Positions 17,634 to 27,103 of a DNA stretch of 64,000 nt are shown piece by piece (position 1 is the stretch's first letter; each line of letters opens with the position of its first letter). The DNA is from Gammaproteobacteria bacterium (lineage in GTDB: Bacteria > Pseudomonadota > Gammaproteobacteria > HTCC5015): the NCBI GenBank assembly GCA_028284675.1, contig JANQRI010000014.1:1-64000 (forward strand), in the 5' to 3' direction. A program made the position numbers and the translations under genes. A model generated the notes under the pieces. That model ran no database searches. It was not told the origin of the DNA and saw only the letters and a list, made by a program, of their open reading frames with translations.

Positions 17634-19259
17634 TTATAAAGGTATGTAATCATCCGTGACGGTAAGCAAGTCCTGCGCGAATCCGGACAATAGCTCGTCT
17701 GCAAACTGAACATCGGTCGAGTCGTCAATTCTGACAGTTAATCTGACCAATGCGCCATCCGTACGGCTGCGAGTCAGCGCATCCCAGAAAATATACCACT
17801 TGACCAGGTATTCGTTGGTTATAATTCTGCCGCGTTGCTGAAACCAGTAATACACCAGCTGTGTCTGCCTGCCGGACTTGATCAGGACACGATTCACACT
17901 TAGATTTTGACCCGCAGATGTCTGCACCGGAATCGACCTTTGACTTAGATCCTGAATCACCCAACCACCGCCCGGGATACATGATCTGGGCGAGTGCGCG
18001 GATGCACCTTTGCGCTGGGTATCATAATAAGCCATATACAGGTTAACCAAATTTCGGTTGTTATCACGATAATCCGCGAGCAGATAATCGTTTAACTGCA
18101 ACACATCAATATAATGCTGCTCAAGAAAACCAGGAGACCCGCGAAAGTCGCCCAGCTTCATTGGGAAAAAATCAAATTGTTCACGGACAGGAATAACTTC
18201 ATCCCGATTTTGCAGGTCTGTAAAAAGAAAAGACACGCCCAGCAAAAGCAACACACCGCATATAATAAACGGCCTTGGTGTTTTTCTATGTTCGATCTTG
18301 CCCGGGTTGTCACTCCGGGGCATTACATCAAGACCAAAAACCTGTTTGAAAGGTTTGCGACCATCAGCACCCAATCTCGATAAAAACCAGGTTTCCAGAA
18401 AAAGCACTGCAAATGAAAACATAAAGACTATCCAGCCTTCAAAATCATGCAAAATGCCTTCTGCCGCTGAGCGCCCCCAATACTCTACCGTCAAGCCGAT
18501 CGCACCTATTCGGAAACTGTTCATTAAAATTGTCACCGGTATGCTTGATATAAATATCAATACCCGTTTCCAAAGTGCGATCTTCGCAAAATAGGCAATA
18601 ATCACTCCGAGCGTCATCAGCGGAAACAAATACCGAAGCCCATTACAGGCTTCTACCACCTGCAGCTTCAAACTTCCAAGATCAATAACATTACCCTCAA
18701 GGTATACGGAGATATCAAACAGCCTGATAAACCACACACCAATCGATGATGAAATAAGCTGAAGCTCGCTGGACAAATTATTGTAAATAAAATTGGGCAG
18801 CGGAATCATGAAAAACAAAATCAATAGCGGCGCCAGTATTTTTTTAAATGCCCGCCAGCCCATTATTGATAAAAACAAACCGTATAGTGAAATTAAAAAA
18901 GAATATTGAATAATCGTATAAAGTGAACTCAACTCCCCGACAAACCAACCGAGCAGACCGGCAAAAACCAGACATAATCCCAGCCAGGAACCTGAAAACT
19001 TCAGCAACTCCAGCTCACCACGTTTTTGCCAGATTAAAAAACCGGAAATAAGCGGAATTAATATACCATGACTGTACTCATCCTGAGTCAGCCAGCGATC
19101 AACCATAAACGCAACACCGTCGCCAAAAAGCACCATCATAATGCCTAAAAACAGCGAAAATATCGCCCATAGGTGCCACGGTTCACGCCACACTAAAGCC
19201 GGGCGCGCAGACGGCACTGCATTGTCATGCAAGGCTTCGTCACACGGGGTGATTGCCAT
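17634..19259 (-). CDS. xrtA: Exosortase A fused to EpsI domain (XrtA-EpsI)
   Basis: This inner-membrane transpeptidase-like enzyme is thought to recognise and process PEP-CTERM-type tails. About eight hydrophobic segments fill residues ~25-300. The presumed catalytic triad is visible: Cys ~204 in EACNGLRYLF, Arg ~250 in NSFRIGAIG and His ~271 in GILHDFEGW. Residues ~310-540 are an EpsI domain, marked by HSPRSCIPGGGW. The fusion is common for the XrtA type. Candidate substrates in the window are the VPLPA-tailed proteins at 38181-38882 and 60993-61739. The gene is followed within 6 bp by the WecA-like gene. The start is the ATG giving MAITPCDEAL. Confidence 0.93.
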   Translation of the reverse strand: MAITPCDEALHDNAVPSARPALVWREPWHLWAIFSLFLGIMMVLFGDGVAFMVDRWLTQDEYSHGILIPLISGFLIWQKRGELELLKFSGSWLGLCLVFAGLLGWFVGELSSLYTIIQYSFLISLYGLFLSIMGWRAFKKILAPLLILFFMIPLPNFIYNNLSSELQLISSSIGVWFIRLFDISVYLEGNVIDLGSLKLQVVEACNGLRYLFPLMTLGVIIAYFAKIALWKRVLIFISSIPVTILMNSFRIGAIGLTVEYWGRSAAEGILHDFEGWIVFMFSFAVLFLETWFLSRLGADGRKPFKQVFGLDVMPRSDNPGKIEHRKTPRPFIICGVLLLLGVSFLFTDLQNRDEVIPVREQFDFFPMKLGDFRGSPGFLEQHYIDVLQLNDYLLADYRDNNRNLVNLYMAYYDTQRKGASAHSPRSCIPGGGWVIQDLSQRSIPVQTSAGQNLSVNRVLIKSGRQTQLVYYWFQQRGRIITNEYLVKWYIFWDALTRSRTDGALVRLTVRIDDSTDVQFADELLSGFAQDLLTVTDDYIPL

Positions 19260-19527
19260 TATAAATACCTCATTATCAGGTACGAAAAAAACATGGGATA
19301 ATATCCTAAACCGCTTTGCCGATAAGCCTAACCAGTTGATTTTCCTTATATTTGACTTCCCTACTCAGCACCGGCGTTAACCGGTTGAGTTTACCTGTTC
19401 AAGATCACAAAAATATTAAAATCCCATCCACGCCGGCCGAAACAACTTATATCGCTATACAAAATCAGCCTACCCAGATCAGGCTGGGAAACACTCTACA
19501 TAAATCAAATATTTATTAAGGACCTCA

Positions 19528-19779
19528 ATGAAATCAGGCCGAACCGCACTCTCAATTATTGCCTCTCTATTTATTTACCAGGCAAATGCCGACGACTACT
19601 CTGTAACACTTACACCGCCAAATACTGTTATCAACTTAACAAAACCCGATAAACCCCAAAAATATACTCATACCGCAGCAGACATACGTGCTATCGAAAA
19701 ATCCATACAAAGCGAATGTTTATTTTTTAAGGTCAATGTCGCTCCTGCGCATGATGCGAAAATCAAACAATGCTTTTAA
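19528..19779 (+). CDS. Small predicted secreted protein, unknown
   Basis: This 83-residue ORF is one of the few on the plus strand. A signal peptide is likely (SALSIIASLFIYQANA-like stretch ending near residue 21). The mature part is short and contains two Cys (SECLFF and the C-terminal KQCF), which could form one disulfide. An AAGGA ribosome-binding site lies at a good distance before the ATG. Its stop codon overlaps the convergent fcl stop in the shared TTAA at 19776-19779. It splits the XrtA block from the fcl/gmd block. No family recognised. Confidence 0.65.
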   Translation: MKSGRTALSIIASLFIYQANADDYSVTLTPPNTVINLTKPDKPQKYTHTAADIRAIEKSIQSECLFFKVNVAPAHDAKIKQCF

Positions 19780-20747
19780 CTTTTCAATTCATGTTGATTT
19801 TCCAGAAACCACGCATAGGTATTTTCAAGACCTGTTCTGAGTTCAGTACCCGCCTGCCAACCCAATAACTTCAAGCGGCTGACATCCAGCAGTTTGCGCG
19901 GTGTGCCATCCGGTTTGCTATCATCAAATTCAATTACACCCTGATAACCGACCACGTTGGCAATCGTTTCTGCCAAATCACAAATCGTAATATCTTTTCC
20001 GGTGCCGACATTAATATGAGACAGCATTGGTTTGGTGTTGTCCATATAGACCTTAGAATCCAATTCCATGATGTGCACACAGGCATCGGCCATATCATCC
20101 ACATGCAAAAACTCCCGCATTGGTTTACCACTGCCCCATACAGTCACGTGTGCCGCACCTGATTCTTTTGCTTCATGGAAACGCCGTAACAGTGCCGATA
20201 TTACATGTGAATTTTCCGGATGAAAATTATCCCCTGGACCATATAAATTGGTCGGCATAACCGAACGATAGTCCCGGCCATATTGACGGTTATAAGACTC
20301 GCACAGTTTGATACCGGCAATTTTTGCAACTGCATACGGCTCATTAGTCGGTTCAAGCATCCCCTGCAATAACTCTGTCTCATTAATCGGTTGAGCTGCA
20401 AGTTTAGGGTATATGCAGGAAGACCCCAAAAACAATAAGCGCTCAACACCGGCCATATGCGCAGCATAAATGATATTGCTTTGAATCATTAGATTCTGAT
20501 AAATAAAATCAGCCGGGTATGTATTGTTTGCATGGATACCACCAACCTTCGCAGCAGCCAGGTACACCTGGTCTATTTTTTCAGTTTCAAAAAAAGCCGC
20601 TACCGCATGCTGGTCAGTCAAATCCAGCTCACTGCGATCTTTGGTCACAAAATTTTTGTACCCGAGGTTTATTAATTTTCGTACAATGGCAGACCCCACC
20701 ATACCCCGGTGGCCGGCCACAAAAACAGATTGAGTGGTATCACGCAT
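19776..20747 (-). CDS. fcl: GDP-L-fucose synthase
   Basis: This bifunctional epimerase/reductase turns GDP-4-keto-6-deoxy-D-mannose into GDP-L-fucose in the cytoplasm. It is an SDR protein of 323 residues, the normal length. The NADP-binding loop GHRGMVGSAIVRKL is at the N-terminus, the active-site Ser is in GSSCIYP, and the Tyr-Lys pair is in EPYAVAKIAG. It lies 5 bp downstream of gmd, which makes its substrate. The pair implies L-fucose, or a derivative, in the exopolysaccharide. Confidence 0.95.
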   Translation of the reverse strand: MRDTTQSVFVAGHRGMVGSAIVRKLINLGYKNFVTKDRSELDLTDQHAVAAFFETEKIDQVYLAAAKVGGIHANNTYPADFIYQNLMIQSNIIYAAHMAGVERLLFLGSSCIYPKLAAQPINETELLQGMLEPTNEPYAVAKIAGIKLCESYNRQYGRDYRSVMPTNLYGPGDNFHPENSHVISALLRRFHEAKESGAAHVTVWGSGKPMREFLHVDDMADACVHIMELDSKVYMDNTKPMLSHINVGTGKDITICDLAETIANVVGYQGVIEFDDSKPDGTPRKLLDVSRLKLLGWQAGTELRTGLENTYAWFLENQHELKS

Positions 20748-20752
20748 ACAGT

Positions 20753-21874
20753 TTAATCCTCATAGGATACTGATACCCGGTAACCGTGTGATTTTAGCAA
20801 CGCATGTTGTCGCGCCTGTTCAAGATCGCAATTAACCATTTCAGTGATCATTTCCTGCAGACTGATCTCCGGTTCCCAACCGAGTTTTTCCTTGGCATAG
20901 CCGGGATCACCCAATAAAGAATCCACTTCAGCCGGCCTGAAATATCTTGGGTCAACCGCAACAACCTGGTCGCCCGGCTTGATTGCAGGTGCTTTATCGC
21001 CTTTAATTGAACTGACAATACCTTTTTCATCCAAACCTTTGCCTTCGAATTCAATCTCTATACCCAACTCCTGAGCTGCGAGCCGAACAAATTCGCGAAC
21101 TGAGTACTGTTTACCAGACGCAATCACAAAGTCCTCGGCTTCTTCCTGTTGCAACATCAACCACTGCATCCTGACATAATCATGCGCATGCCCCCAATCC
21201 CTAAGCGCATCCATATTACCCAGATACAGGCAAGACTCCAGACCCTGAGCTATATTTGCCAATGCACGAGTTATTTTTCGACTAACGAATGTTTCACCCC
21301 GGCGCGGTGATTCATGGTTAAACAAAATTCCGTTACATGCATACATGCCGTAGGCTTCACGATAGTTAACTGTAATCCAATATGCATAAAGCTTGGCAAC
21401 TGCATATGGAGACCGGGGATAAAACGGTGTTGTCTCTTTTTGCGGGACTTCCTGCACCAGGCCATATAACTCAGAAGTGGACGCCTGATAAAAGCGGGTC
21501 TTTTTCTCCATACCCAAAAACCGAATCGCCTCCAACAAACGCAATGTCCCCAATGCATCCACATCAGCAGTATACTCAGGCGCCTGAAAAGACACCGCCA
21601 CATGCGATTGTGCACCAAGATTATATAATTCGTCAGGCTGCACTTCCTGTATAATCCGGGTCAGGTTCGAAGCATCGCTTAAGTCCCCATAATGCAAATA
21701 AAAATTCTGATTACTGATATGGGGGTCCTGATATATATGATCTATACGCTCAGTATTAAATGATGAGGCGCGTCGCTTGATTCCATGCACCTGATAGCCT
21801 TTCTCCAACAAAAACTCTGCCAGATACGAACCGTCCTGCCCGGTAATACCGGTAATTAATGCTGATTTTGTCAT
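20753..21874 (-). CDS. gmd: GDP-mannose 4,6-dehydratase
   Basis: This SDR enzyme of 373 residues converts GDP-D-mannose to GDP-4-keto-6-deoxy-D-mannose. Evidence is the dinucleotide loop ITGITGQDGSYLAEFLLEKG, the substrate-site TSELYG, and the Tyr-Lys pair in SPYAVAKLYAYW. The ending DLEQARQHALL is typical of the family. It is followed 5 bp later by fcl and preceded by a glycosyltransferase 10 bp upstream. Mannose-1-P guanylyltransferase is not in the window and must be encoded elsewhere. Confidence 0.96.
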   Translation of the reverse strand: MTKSALITGITGQDGSYLAEFLLEKGYQVHGIKRRASSFNTERIDHIYQDPHISNQNFYLHYGDLSDASNLTRIIQEVQPDELYNLGAQSHVAVSFQAPEYTADVDALGTLRLLEAIRFLGMEKKTRFYQASTSELYGLVQEVPQKETTPFYPRSPYAVAKLYAYWITVNYREAYGMYACNGILFNHESPRRGETFVSRKITRALANIAQGLESCLYLGNMDALRDWGHAHDYVRMQWLMLQQEEAEDFVIASGKQYSVREFVRLAAQELGIEIEFEGKGLDEKGIVSSIKGDKAPAIKPGDQVVAVDPRYFRPAEVDSLLGDPGYAKEKLGWEPEISLQEMITEMVNCDLEQARQHALLKSHGYRVSVSYED

Positions 21875-21884
21875 TTACATATAC

Positions 21885-22625
21885 CTAAAAAAATTGAGGA
21901 ATTTTTCTAACGTTTTTACATGCCAATGTGAAAACACCCCAAAGCCGAAACTTGTTGATCGCCGCATAATCTTCTTTACTTTTCAGAAGAATATTACCCA
22001 GGCTTTTATTGCTTGCCCCACCCACTCTCATATTCGTAGTCACACTTGGCAGGTATGCAACACTGACTTTTTTATTCCAAAGATACCTCAACATCAACTC
22101 ATAGTCAGACGCTATCCGGTAACGGGTATCGAACAAACCGTATTCCTGATAAATTTTATTTTTAACAAAAAAGGATGTATGTGCAGGCATCCACCCAAAA
22201 AAGAATTTATTTCTTTTAAAATCACCACTCCGCCAGCTTCTAATGACTTTATCCATCGCGTCTTTGCGCACATAATTAATATCACCATACACCGAATCAA
22301 CTTTCTCACGTTCGAACACTGACACTATACTGTCAACAACATTACGATCATAAAAAACATCATCGGAATGCAGTAAACCTATGACTTCACCGGTAGCAGC
22401 CCGTATACCTTTATTTAACGCGTCATAAATCCCATTGTCTTTTTCAACAATAACCTGATCGCCGGATCTTGCATTTTTTTCAATCAGTTCCGTAGTGCCA
22501 TCCGTGCTCAGACCGTCGACTAAAACATGTTCGATGTTTTCATATGTTTGGCTCTGCACGGATTTAATCGCATCAAGTATCGTTGATTGATTATTGTATA
22601 CGGCAGTGATGATACTGACTTTCAT
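21885..22625 (-). CDS. Family 2 glycosyltransferase
   Basis: This is a 246-residue GT-A enzyme that probably adds one sugar of the exopolysaccharide repeat unit at the cytoplasmic face. The N-terminal motif SIITAVYNNQSTI, the GLSTDGT nucleotide-binding stretch, the DNGIYDALNKG segment and the acidic LLHSDDV (DxD equivalent) are clear. The sequence style recalls WcaE-like transferases next to gmd/fcl. It overlaps the upstream acetyltransferase by 4 bp, so translation is probably coupled. Sugar specificity cannot be read from sequence. Confidence 0.88.
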   Translation of the reverse strand: MKVSIITAVYNNQSTILDAIKSVQSQTYENIEHVLVDGLSTDGTTELIEKNARSGDQVIVEKDNGIYDALNKGIRAATGEVIGLLHSDDVFYDRNVVDSIVSVFEREKVDSVYGDINYVRKDAMDKVIRSWRSGDFKRNKFFFGWMPAHTSFFVKNKIYQEYGLFDTRYRIASDYELMLRYLWNKKVSVAYLPSVTTNMRVGGASNKSLGNILLKSKEDYAAINKFRLWGVFTLACKNVRKIPQFF

Positions 22626-23191
22626 CTCGACTCCATCAGGCGTTCTTTATGCTTTTGTGCAGGCACGCCTTTATATATCCAATAAGACTGCAGATCTTCT
22701 GTTGCAACTGACCCGACGGAAAGCACCGCATGAGTACCTACTGTTACCCCCGGGCAAACAACCGCTTTTGCGCAAACCCAGGCTCCCTGTTCAATCAAAA
22801 CAGGTGCAATCATCAAATCGAAAGTGGTTTTTCTGTAATTATGATTTCCGGTCAAAAGATATGCACCTTGTGAAACACAACTACTATCCTGCAAGGTAAC
22901 AATATCGAGATTGTCTATCCATACCTGCTCACCAATCCAAACGTGGTCTCCGACTATCAATCTCCACGGAAACTTGATTTTCACATTTGGCTTAATAATC
23001 ACTGCATTACCAATTCTCGCACCAAAAAATCTCAGCAGCATACACTTAAACCGGTTGGGCCATGGCAGTACCGTTTCAAAAAATACAGCACTAATTAATT
23101 GCCATGCAATTCTTGCAATAAGGCTACCAGGATCATAAAAATCGTTATTGTAGGTACTTAAATCAACTTTATCATTCATCACCCTGGCCAA
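22622..23191 (-). CDS. WcaF-like hexapeptide-repeat O-acetyltransferase
   Basis: This 189-residue left-handed beta-helix acyltransferase probably O-acetylates a sugar of the repeat unit using acetyl-CoA. Hexapeptide turns run from ~60 to 170 (ARIGNAVIIKPNVKI, VWIGEQVWIDN, GAWVCAKAVVCPGVTVG). The catalytic His lies in LLTGNHNYR, and GVPAQ near the end is typical of the family. It overlaps the following glycosyltransferase by 4 bp. Confidence 0.88.
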   Translation of the reverse strand: MARVMNDKVDLSTYNNDFYDPGSLIARIAWQLISAVFFETVLPWPNRFKCMLLRFFGARIGNAVIIKPNVKIKFPWRLIVGDHVWIGEQVWIDNLDIVTLQDSSCVSQGAYLLTGNHNYRKTTFDLMIAPVLIEQGAWVCAKAVVCPGVTVGTHAVLSVGSVATEDLQSYWIYKGVPAQKHKERLMESR

Positions 23192-23194
23192 CCT

Positions 23195-24016
23195 TTATTT
23201 GTGGGCAATATTTTTTTCCAGCGCTCCACCTTTGGCACGATCAAGCCTGGAAACCAGTGACGCGCGATAAGCCAATGCCTCGGCAATCAAGCGGTCCAAT
23301 GCATAGATAAAACCAATGCGTCCATCAAGAATGCCCAGCTTTGCGATATAGGTATACACTGGCGTAATCAGCATAAATAGTGGTGTCCGTACACGTAAAC
23401 GGTCCCGCCAGGATGCACGCCCCTGCCCAACTCGATCCACCATTGCCTGCGCATATCGCCATTGATTCGCCAGCACCTGGTTCTGCGGTTTACGATCATC
23501 GTGAATTAATTCAGCTTCAACCCGGGTCACAGCAATACCTGATTTTAATTTTTCCCCATGCCCAACCGCTTCAAAATAACCACCTCCCCCACGAAACGCA
23601 ATCGGTTTTGGCGGATACAAACTGCAATATCTAAGCGGTCTGCCCTCCCAGTACATCAGTACCGGTGCTATCACTGCCTGCAATGCATTGTTCGCACAAA
23701 AGGCATCCTGCAATTGATTGACCAGGCGATCTGATACGCACATATCCGCATCCAGTACCATAATCACTTCATCAGCCGCATGACGGCTGGTTAATAGATT
23801 GTAAGCATCACAGTGATTTTTATATTCGAAGCGTTCAATAACCACATTAGTATAGCGACCTGCCGCCTCAAGCGTTCCGTCAGTGGACCCTGAATCCAGC
23901 AAGACTGTTTTCAGCCCAGCATCTGACAACGCATTAAGACTACGTTCAATATTGCGTATCTCATTTTTAGCCAGCACATAAACAGTATGAATTTTCACAA
24001 GACCATCCTTAGGCAA
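23195..24016 (-). CDS. Family 2 glycosyltransferase (WaaE-like style)
   Basis: This 273-residue protein has a GT2 core: YVLAKNEIRNIERSL at the N-terminus, LDSGSTDGT for nucleotide binding and the metal-binding DAD in VLDADMC. A C-terminal half with a hydrophobic stretch (PLFMLITPVYTYIAKL) suggests membrane association. The pattern resembles LPS core transferases of the WaaE/KdtX type, but acceptor and donor are unknown. It overlaps the Wzy-like gene by 8 bp and precedes the acetyltransferase by 3 bp. Confidence 0.87.
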   Translation of the reverse strand: MPKDGLVKIHTVYVLAKNEIRNIERSLNALSDAGLKTVLLDSGSTDGTLEAAGRYTNVVIERFEYKNHCDAYNLLTSRHAADEVIMVLDADMCVSDRLVNQLQDAFCANNALQAVIAPVLMYWEGRPLRYCSLYPPKPIAFRGGGGYFEAVGHGEKLKSGIAVTRVEAELIHDDRKPQNQVLANQWRYAQAMVDRVGQGRASWRDRLRVRTPLFMLITPVYTYIAKLGILDGRIGFIYALDRLIAEALAYRASLVSRLDRAKGGALEKNIAHK

Positions 24017-25526
24017 TATTAAATCTTCTTGGGTTTTTAGGCTCTACAGCTCGATACCTTTTAAAAACCATATCAAGCAGGATCAGCATTATTGTTGACC
24101 GCAACCATAAAGTATACTGTAACGCAATCCCGCCTTCGAAACGAAAACACAATAAATAAATCGTCGATATTAATACTAAAAATTTTAACGCGCTTGGGTT
24201 ATCAACCAATGACAACTTAGCACTCAAAAAACCCATAAAAGAACCTATAAAAAACATGCCAACGATAAGACCAGGCCAACCGAAATTCCAATACAGCTCA
24301 CCCATATGGGTTGCAGATATATATGTGTCAGGATCCTCTGAAATTTTAAACTCCCGATTAAACAACCGCCCTACCGAGCTGTCTGGTTTATCCGGCCAAA
24401 TAAACCTTGGTATCACCGCATGAAAAAGCAAACCTATTGTATAACCGTTTTGAAATGCCACGTCATAACCAGTCCGGCTTACAATTAACTGCATATTACC
24501 TTTCAGGTTGGTTCTCTCAACAATACCTTTAATACTGCTGATCGCCCTGCCTTCACTAAGCTGTTTGGATGCAAGCGCTTTATCCAGGTTGGCAGAAAAG
24601 TCCTGCAATGCTTCTTGGCGACCGGTGTCACGCTGCTGCAGCACTTCATAACGGTAGGCCTGGAAAACTGAAAAGGTTGCAATACATACGATGACAGCCG
24701 CAATAATCCATTTTTTAGGAAAACTGCCATACAAAAGCAGATAAGCAATAACCAAAATCACTATGCTACGAACCGAAAGCTCTTTAGAGTCAGCAACAAA
24801 CCCAAATACAAACTCAATAAATAACATACATAGCACAAGGATCAGCAACGGCGTAGATTTTTTAATCAAATAAGCATATATCAGCAGTGCCGCACCTACC
24901 GGCTGCAACATTCTTAATATTACAAATATAACGGTGAAATTTCCCTGTATGTTCGTTTTATTATTCCAGTCAACATATTGAAACTGCCAAATCCATGTTC
25001 CCACTAACCCGGCAGCCCAGGAAAACAAGCCAAACATTAGGATAATAGGTATGCTCCACTCCGCTTTAACCGCATGTGAAGACTGTTTATAGTTAATATT
25101 GGCAGTCCATAAATAACCACCTATATAAAGTGCCGCACCGATCAATATTGAAAATTCAGCCAAACTCAAATACCCGGGCTCACGATAGTTTTTTGTATTA
25201 TCATAAAAACCCGGGAGCAAACGAATTAAGTCAGATGCGCCATAAAACAAAAAAAACAACGGCATAAAAATCAAAAAAATCGCAAATTTACCGTTGTAAC
25301 GATCTGCAAAAAGCAGTGGAGAACTACATAAAAAAAACAAAATTGACAAATATATTACCGGCTGACTTTCAAAGGAATATTGGCCAAATGCCGCCAACAA
25401 AAATACTAATACGCTAAAACAACCATTCAATAAAAAAAACCACGCCACTCTTTTATCAAGGCTGATTTTTGATGTTTTAACAATTTGATGATAGTTATGA
25501 TGCATTTTTTGAAACCCAGCTAGCAC
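24009..25526 (-). CDS. Wzy-like O-antigen/exopolysaccharide polymerase
   Basis: This integral membrane protein of 505 residues has about twelve hydrophobic segments and a large periplasmic loop before the last segments (around NREFKISEDPDTYISATHMG). That topology, the segment ELYWNFGWPGLIVGMF and the position among glycosyltransferases point to a repeat-unit polymerase acting at the periplasmic face. Sequence conservation in Wzy proteins is low, so topology and context carry the call. It overlaps both neighbours by 7-8 bp. Confidence 0.8.
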   Translation of the reverse strand: MLAGFQKMHHNYHQIVKTSKISLDKRVAWFFLLNGCFSVLVFLLAAFGQYSFESQPVIYLSILFFLCSSPLLFADRYNGKFAIFLIFMPLFFLFYGASDLIRLLPGFYDNTKNYREPGYLSLAEFSILIGAALYIGGYLWTANINYKQSSHAVKAEWSIPIILMFGLFSWAAGLVGTWIWQFQYVDWNNKTNIQGNFTVIFVILRMLQPVGAALLIYAYLIKKSTPLLILVLCMLFIEFVFGFVADSKELSVRSIVILVIAYLLLYGSFPKKWIIAAVIVCIATFSVFQAYRYEVLQQRDTGRQEALQDFSANLDKALASKQLSEGRAISSIKGIVERTNLKGNMQLIVSRTGYDVAFQNGYTIGLLFHAVIPRFIWPDKPDSSVGRLFNREFKISEDPDTYISATHMGELYWNFGWPGLIVGMFFIGSFMGFLSAKLSLVDNPSALKFLVLISTIYLLCFRFEGGIALQYTLWLRSTIMLILLDMVFKRYRAVEPKNPRRFNIA

Positions 25527-27103
25527 TCAACCATCATAAATTTCTCAGAGGTAATTACTTTTCTTATACGATCAACCACTTTTGCACTTTTGCCAACATC
25601 CCAATCGATCAATTTTGCGGTATTTCTGCATATTTGATTTTCCGCAAGAAACAATCCGTCAGAAACATCTGCTTCAATCCGCAAAACCACCTCAACTCCA
25701 AGAAAACGATTCCTTTCAATTTTCATATTAGTTGGACGTTCACCGGCTAATACAACAGCATAACGACCACCCTGCCCCGAATTATTACGTATCGTTATAT
25801 TTGCATTATTGGCTGATAAAAAACCAATTTGTGCAAAATTACTGCCTCGCTTTAGAATAATCTCATTATTTTCAACTCTAATGGGCGGATCCAACTCTGT
25901 AGATCCACGCAACACAATCCCGTGCGACTGTTTTGCTTCAATGTAGTTATCATGAATCAGGGTTTCTTCGATTTTTTTTTCACCGCGCGAAGCCTGGATA
26001 TCCGCAGATATCGCTGCCTGGCCGGTGCCTTGCTTTAGATAAACCTCTTTTACCTGATTACCTGAAATAACCGAACCCGCTGACTGCGTGGTAATTCCAT
26101 GCCGGCCATGCACACCAATTACCTGATTGTTGACTATTCTGACATTTGCATTGCCGTACTTAACATCGATACCATCACCATTGAATGCCGAACGATGTCC
26201 TTCGCCACGCCAACCAAAGCTATGATCATTAACACCTCCAATTTTGTTACTTAATATCTGAAGCTTTTCACGCGCCGCATAGGGTCCTATATAAATTCCC
26301 TCACCCCCATTCATGGTCACTTCATTATCCAATATCGTAATTCTCCTCCAACTCGCTTTACCGGCCAACGCAACCGCTGAAAATGCGTTCCCTTTGAAAA
26401 GACAGTTTTTTATCGATACATCACCATATTGAACCGCTTTGCCCTGCCACCATTGCGCAACGCCGAAACGATTTGAATAGGAAATTTCCAAATCAGAGAT
26501 CTGCAGGTTGACATCAGCTCTGTCCTGTAACTCTATTACATGATTTTGACTGCCAACCCAAAAAACAGCTTCAGCAGAAATTTTTGAACTAAACGGCTTT
26601 ATATATAGATGCCCTCGTTCTTTATCGTAAAAAAACGTTCCGGGAGCAGACATTCCACCGGGGTTATCCGTTTTTTTGTAAAAACGCTCACCATTCTCAG
26701 CGACAAGCTGCACACCCCAATCATGCCTGATGCGTGCTCTATATACACCTTGCCCGGCAGCGCTCCAATCCTTTAATATCATCTGAACAGCACCAATCAG
26801 ACGCGGCCGGGCACCTTCACCATAAGCACCTAAATAAAAATCCTCAACATTGACTTTTATTGAGGCATTTAACCATTCACTACCACGTTTGAGCAGCAGC
26901 CTGTCACCTGCTCTGAATACCTGCCGATCAACACGTGCGAGCGTACGCCAGGGTGAACTCTGATCTCTGCCACTATTCGTATCATTTCCATCACGGCTAT
27001 CGACATAGTAAGTAGCAGCCTCTGCTTTATATACACACATGAATAAAAAAACTATTAATACATGCGGTATTTTTTCTTTTATAGCGAGCAACATAACCCT
27101 CAA
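25520..27103 (-). CDS. Secreted right-handed parallel beta-helix protein
   Basis: This is a 527-residue protein with an N-terminal signal-like segment (IPHVLIVFLFMCVYKAEAA). The opening TYYVDSRDGNDTNSGR and the following WRTLARVD are typical of pectate-lyase-like beta-helix proteins. Repeated turns follow, such as VRIVNNQVIGVHG, TLIHDNYIEAKQSHG and ITIRNNSGQGG. In exopolysaccharide loci such proteins are often lyases or epimerases that trim or modify the polymer in the periplasm. I cannot identify catalytic residues here. It overlaps the upstream transferase by 4 bp. Confidence 0.8.
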   Translation of the reverse strand: MRVMLLAIKEKIPHVLIVFLFMCVYKAEAATYYVDSRDGNDTNSGRDQSSPWRTLARVDRQVFRAGDRLLLKRGSEWLNASIKVNVEDFYLGAYGEGARPRLIGAVQMILKDWSAAGQGVYRARIRHDWGVQLVAENGERFYKKTDNPGGMSAPGTFFYDKERGHLYIKPFSSKISAEAVFWVGSQNHVIELQDRADVNLQISDLEISYSNRFGVAQWWQGKAVQYGDVSIKNCLFKGNAFSAVALAGKASWRRITILDNEVTMNGGEGIYIGPYAAREKLQILSNKIGGVNDHSFGWRGEGHRSAFNGDGIDVKYGNANVRIVNNQVIGVHGRHGITTQSAGSVISGNQVKEVYLKQGTGQAAISADIQASRGEKKIEETLIHDNYIEAKQSHGIVLRGSTELDPPIRVENNEIILKRGSNFAQIGFLSANNANITIRNNSGQGGRYAVVLAGERPTNMKIERNRFLGVEVVLRIEADVSDGLFLAENQICRNTAKLIDWDVGKSAKVVDRIRKVITSEKFMMVEC

